A DNA stretch of 12,923 bases, from positions 1 through 12,923 of the forward strand of contig JAQXIB010000272.1 of the NCBI GenBank assembly GCA_029007575.1, written 5' to 3'. The translations under genes were made by a program, and so were the position numbers. Under the pieces are notes generated by a model. The model was given only the letters and a program-made list of their open reading frames with translations. It was not told the DNA's origin and searched no databases. This DNA comes from Clostridiales bacterium. GTDB taxonomy: Bacteria; Bacillota; Clostridia; Oscillospirales; Ruminococcaceae. Below, in pieces: positions 12,763 through 12,923 of this stretch; positions within the stretch are counted from its first letter, which is position 1, and each line of letters opens with the position of its first letter.

Positions 12763-12923
12763 TTATAAAACTTTCGCTAAAAATTCTTGCAGACGTGGAT
12801 GTTCAGGGTGCTCAAAAAACGCGCTCGGCGTTTTCTCCTCTAAAATATTTCCCTGATCCATAAACAAAACCTTGGTTGCCACTTCTCTGGCAAATCCCAT
12901 TTCGTGAGTGACAACCACCATTG
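12763..12923 (-). CDS. Polar amino-acid ABC transporter ATP-binding protein, C-terminal end (GlnQ-type)
   Basis: The 52 visible codons read MVVVTHEMGFAREVATKVLF, then MDQGNILEEKTPSAFFEHPEH and the closing LQEFLAKVL. The H-loop histidine (VTHEM) and the MDQGNILEE-TP-FF-PEHPR-FL pattern are those of the GlnQ/HisP/ArtP subfamily, which drives uptake of polar amino acids. Walker A, the signature motif and Walker B lie outside the window. The first visible Met is internal, not a start. It converges on the DUF5067 operon with a shared terminator. Confidence 0.9.
   Translation of the reverse strand, partial: MVVVTHEMGFAREVATKVLFMDQGNILEEKTPSAFFEHPEHPRLQEFLAKVL

Noticed and set aside
11225..12923. 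Second copy of the ssrA 3' end (attachment site repeat)
   Set aside because: I looked for GACTCTCCTCGCCTCC downstream and saw no convincing copy. GTTCTTCCTCTCG near 11308 is only loosely similar.

Overview
The window reads as chromosomal DNA of a Gram-positive, endospore-forming member of the Bacillota, most likely a clostridial lineage. The grounds are: strong AAAGGAGG-type ribosome binding sites; several TTG starts; a YunB-type sporulation protein; the gene order SRP RNA - dnaX - ybaB - recR that is classic for this phylum; and a small-type (not Bacillus long-type) SRP RNA. This placement is inference from gene content, not from a database search.

Layout. (1) 1-644, minus: the N-terminal part of an aconitase, running off the left edge. 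(2) 645-1001: a 357-base divergent regulatory region with a near-consensus promoter for aconitase and a mirrored promoter-like element facing the other way. (3) 1002-5443, plus: five closely spaced genes, all predicted membrane-anchored: SGNH/GDSL hydrolase, small multi-span protein, 551-residue protein of unknown function, DUF1287 protein with an EF-hand-like loop, and YunB. They look like one envelope- or spore-related transcription unit, closed by a hairpin at 5447-5486. (4) 5513-6388, minus: a DegV-family fatty-acid-binding protein with its own promoter. (5) 6559-9408, plus: SRP RNA under a near-consensus promoter, then dnaX, ybaB and recR. (6) 9496-11224, plus: smpB, an alpha/beta-hydrolase esterase and the tmRNA gene ssrA, so both trans-translation partners lie here with an esterase between them. 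(7) 11225-12760: a short, AT-rich accessory patch directly 3' of ssrA, a common integration site for mobile elements. It holds a possible 41-residue membrane peptide, an Xre-type regulator on the minus strand, and a divergent two-gene operon (VanZ-like membrane protein plus secreted DUF5067 protein), and it ends in a very long perfect hairpin. (8) 12763-12923, minus: the C-terminal end of a GlnQ-type amino-acid ABC transporter ATPase.

The most striking feature is the 11696-11752 switch. A perfect-consensus promoter (TTGACA-N17-TATAAT) has a 20-bp inverted repeat filling its spacer. Its -35 box overlaps the -35 box of the opposing promoter of the Xre regulator. Its predicted transcription start falls on the ATG of the VanZ-like gene, which implies a leaderless mRNA. 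The proposed unit (Xre regulator + VanZ-like + DUF5067) looks like a compact autoregulated envelope module; its function is unknown.
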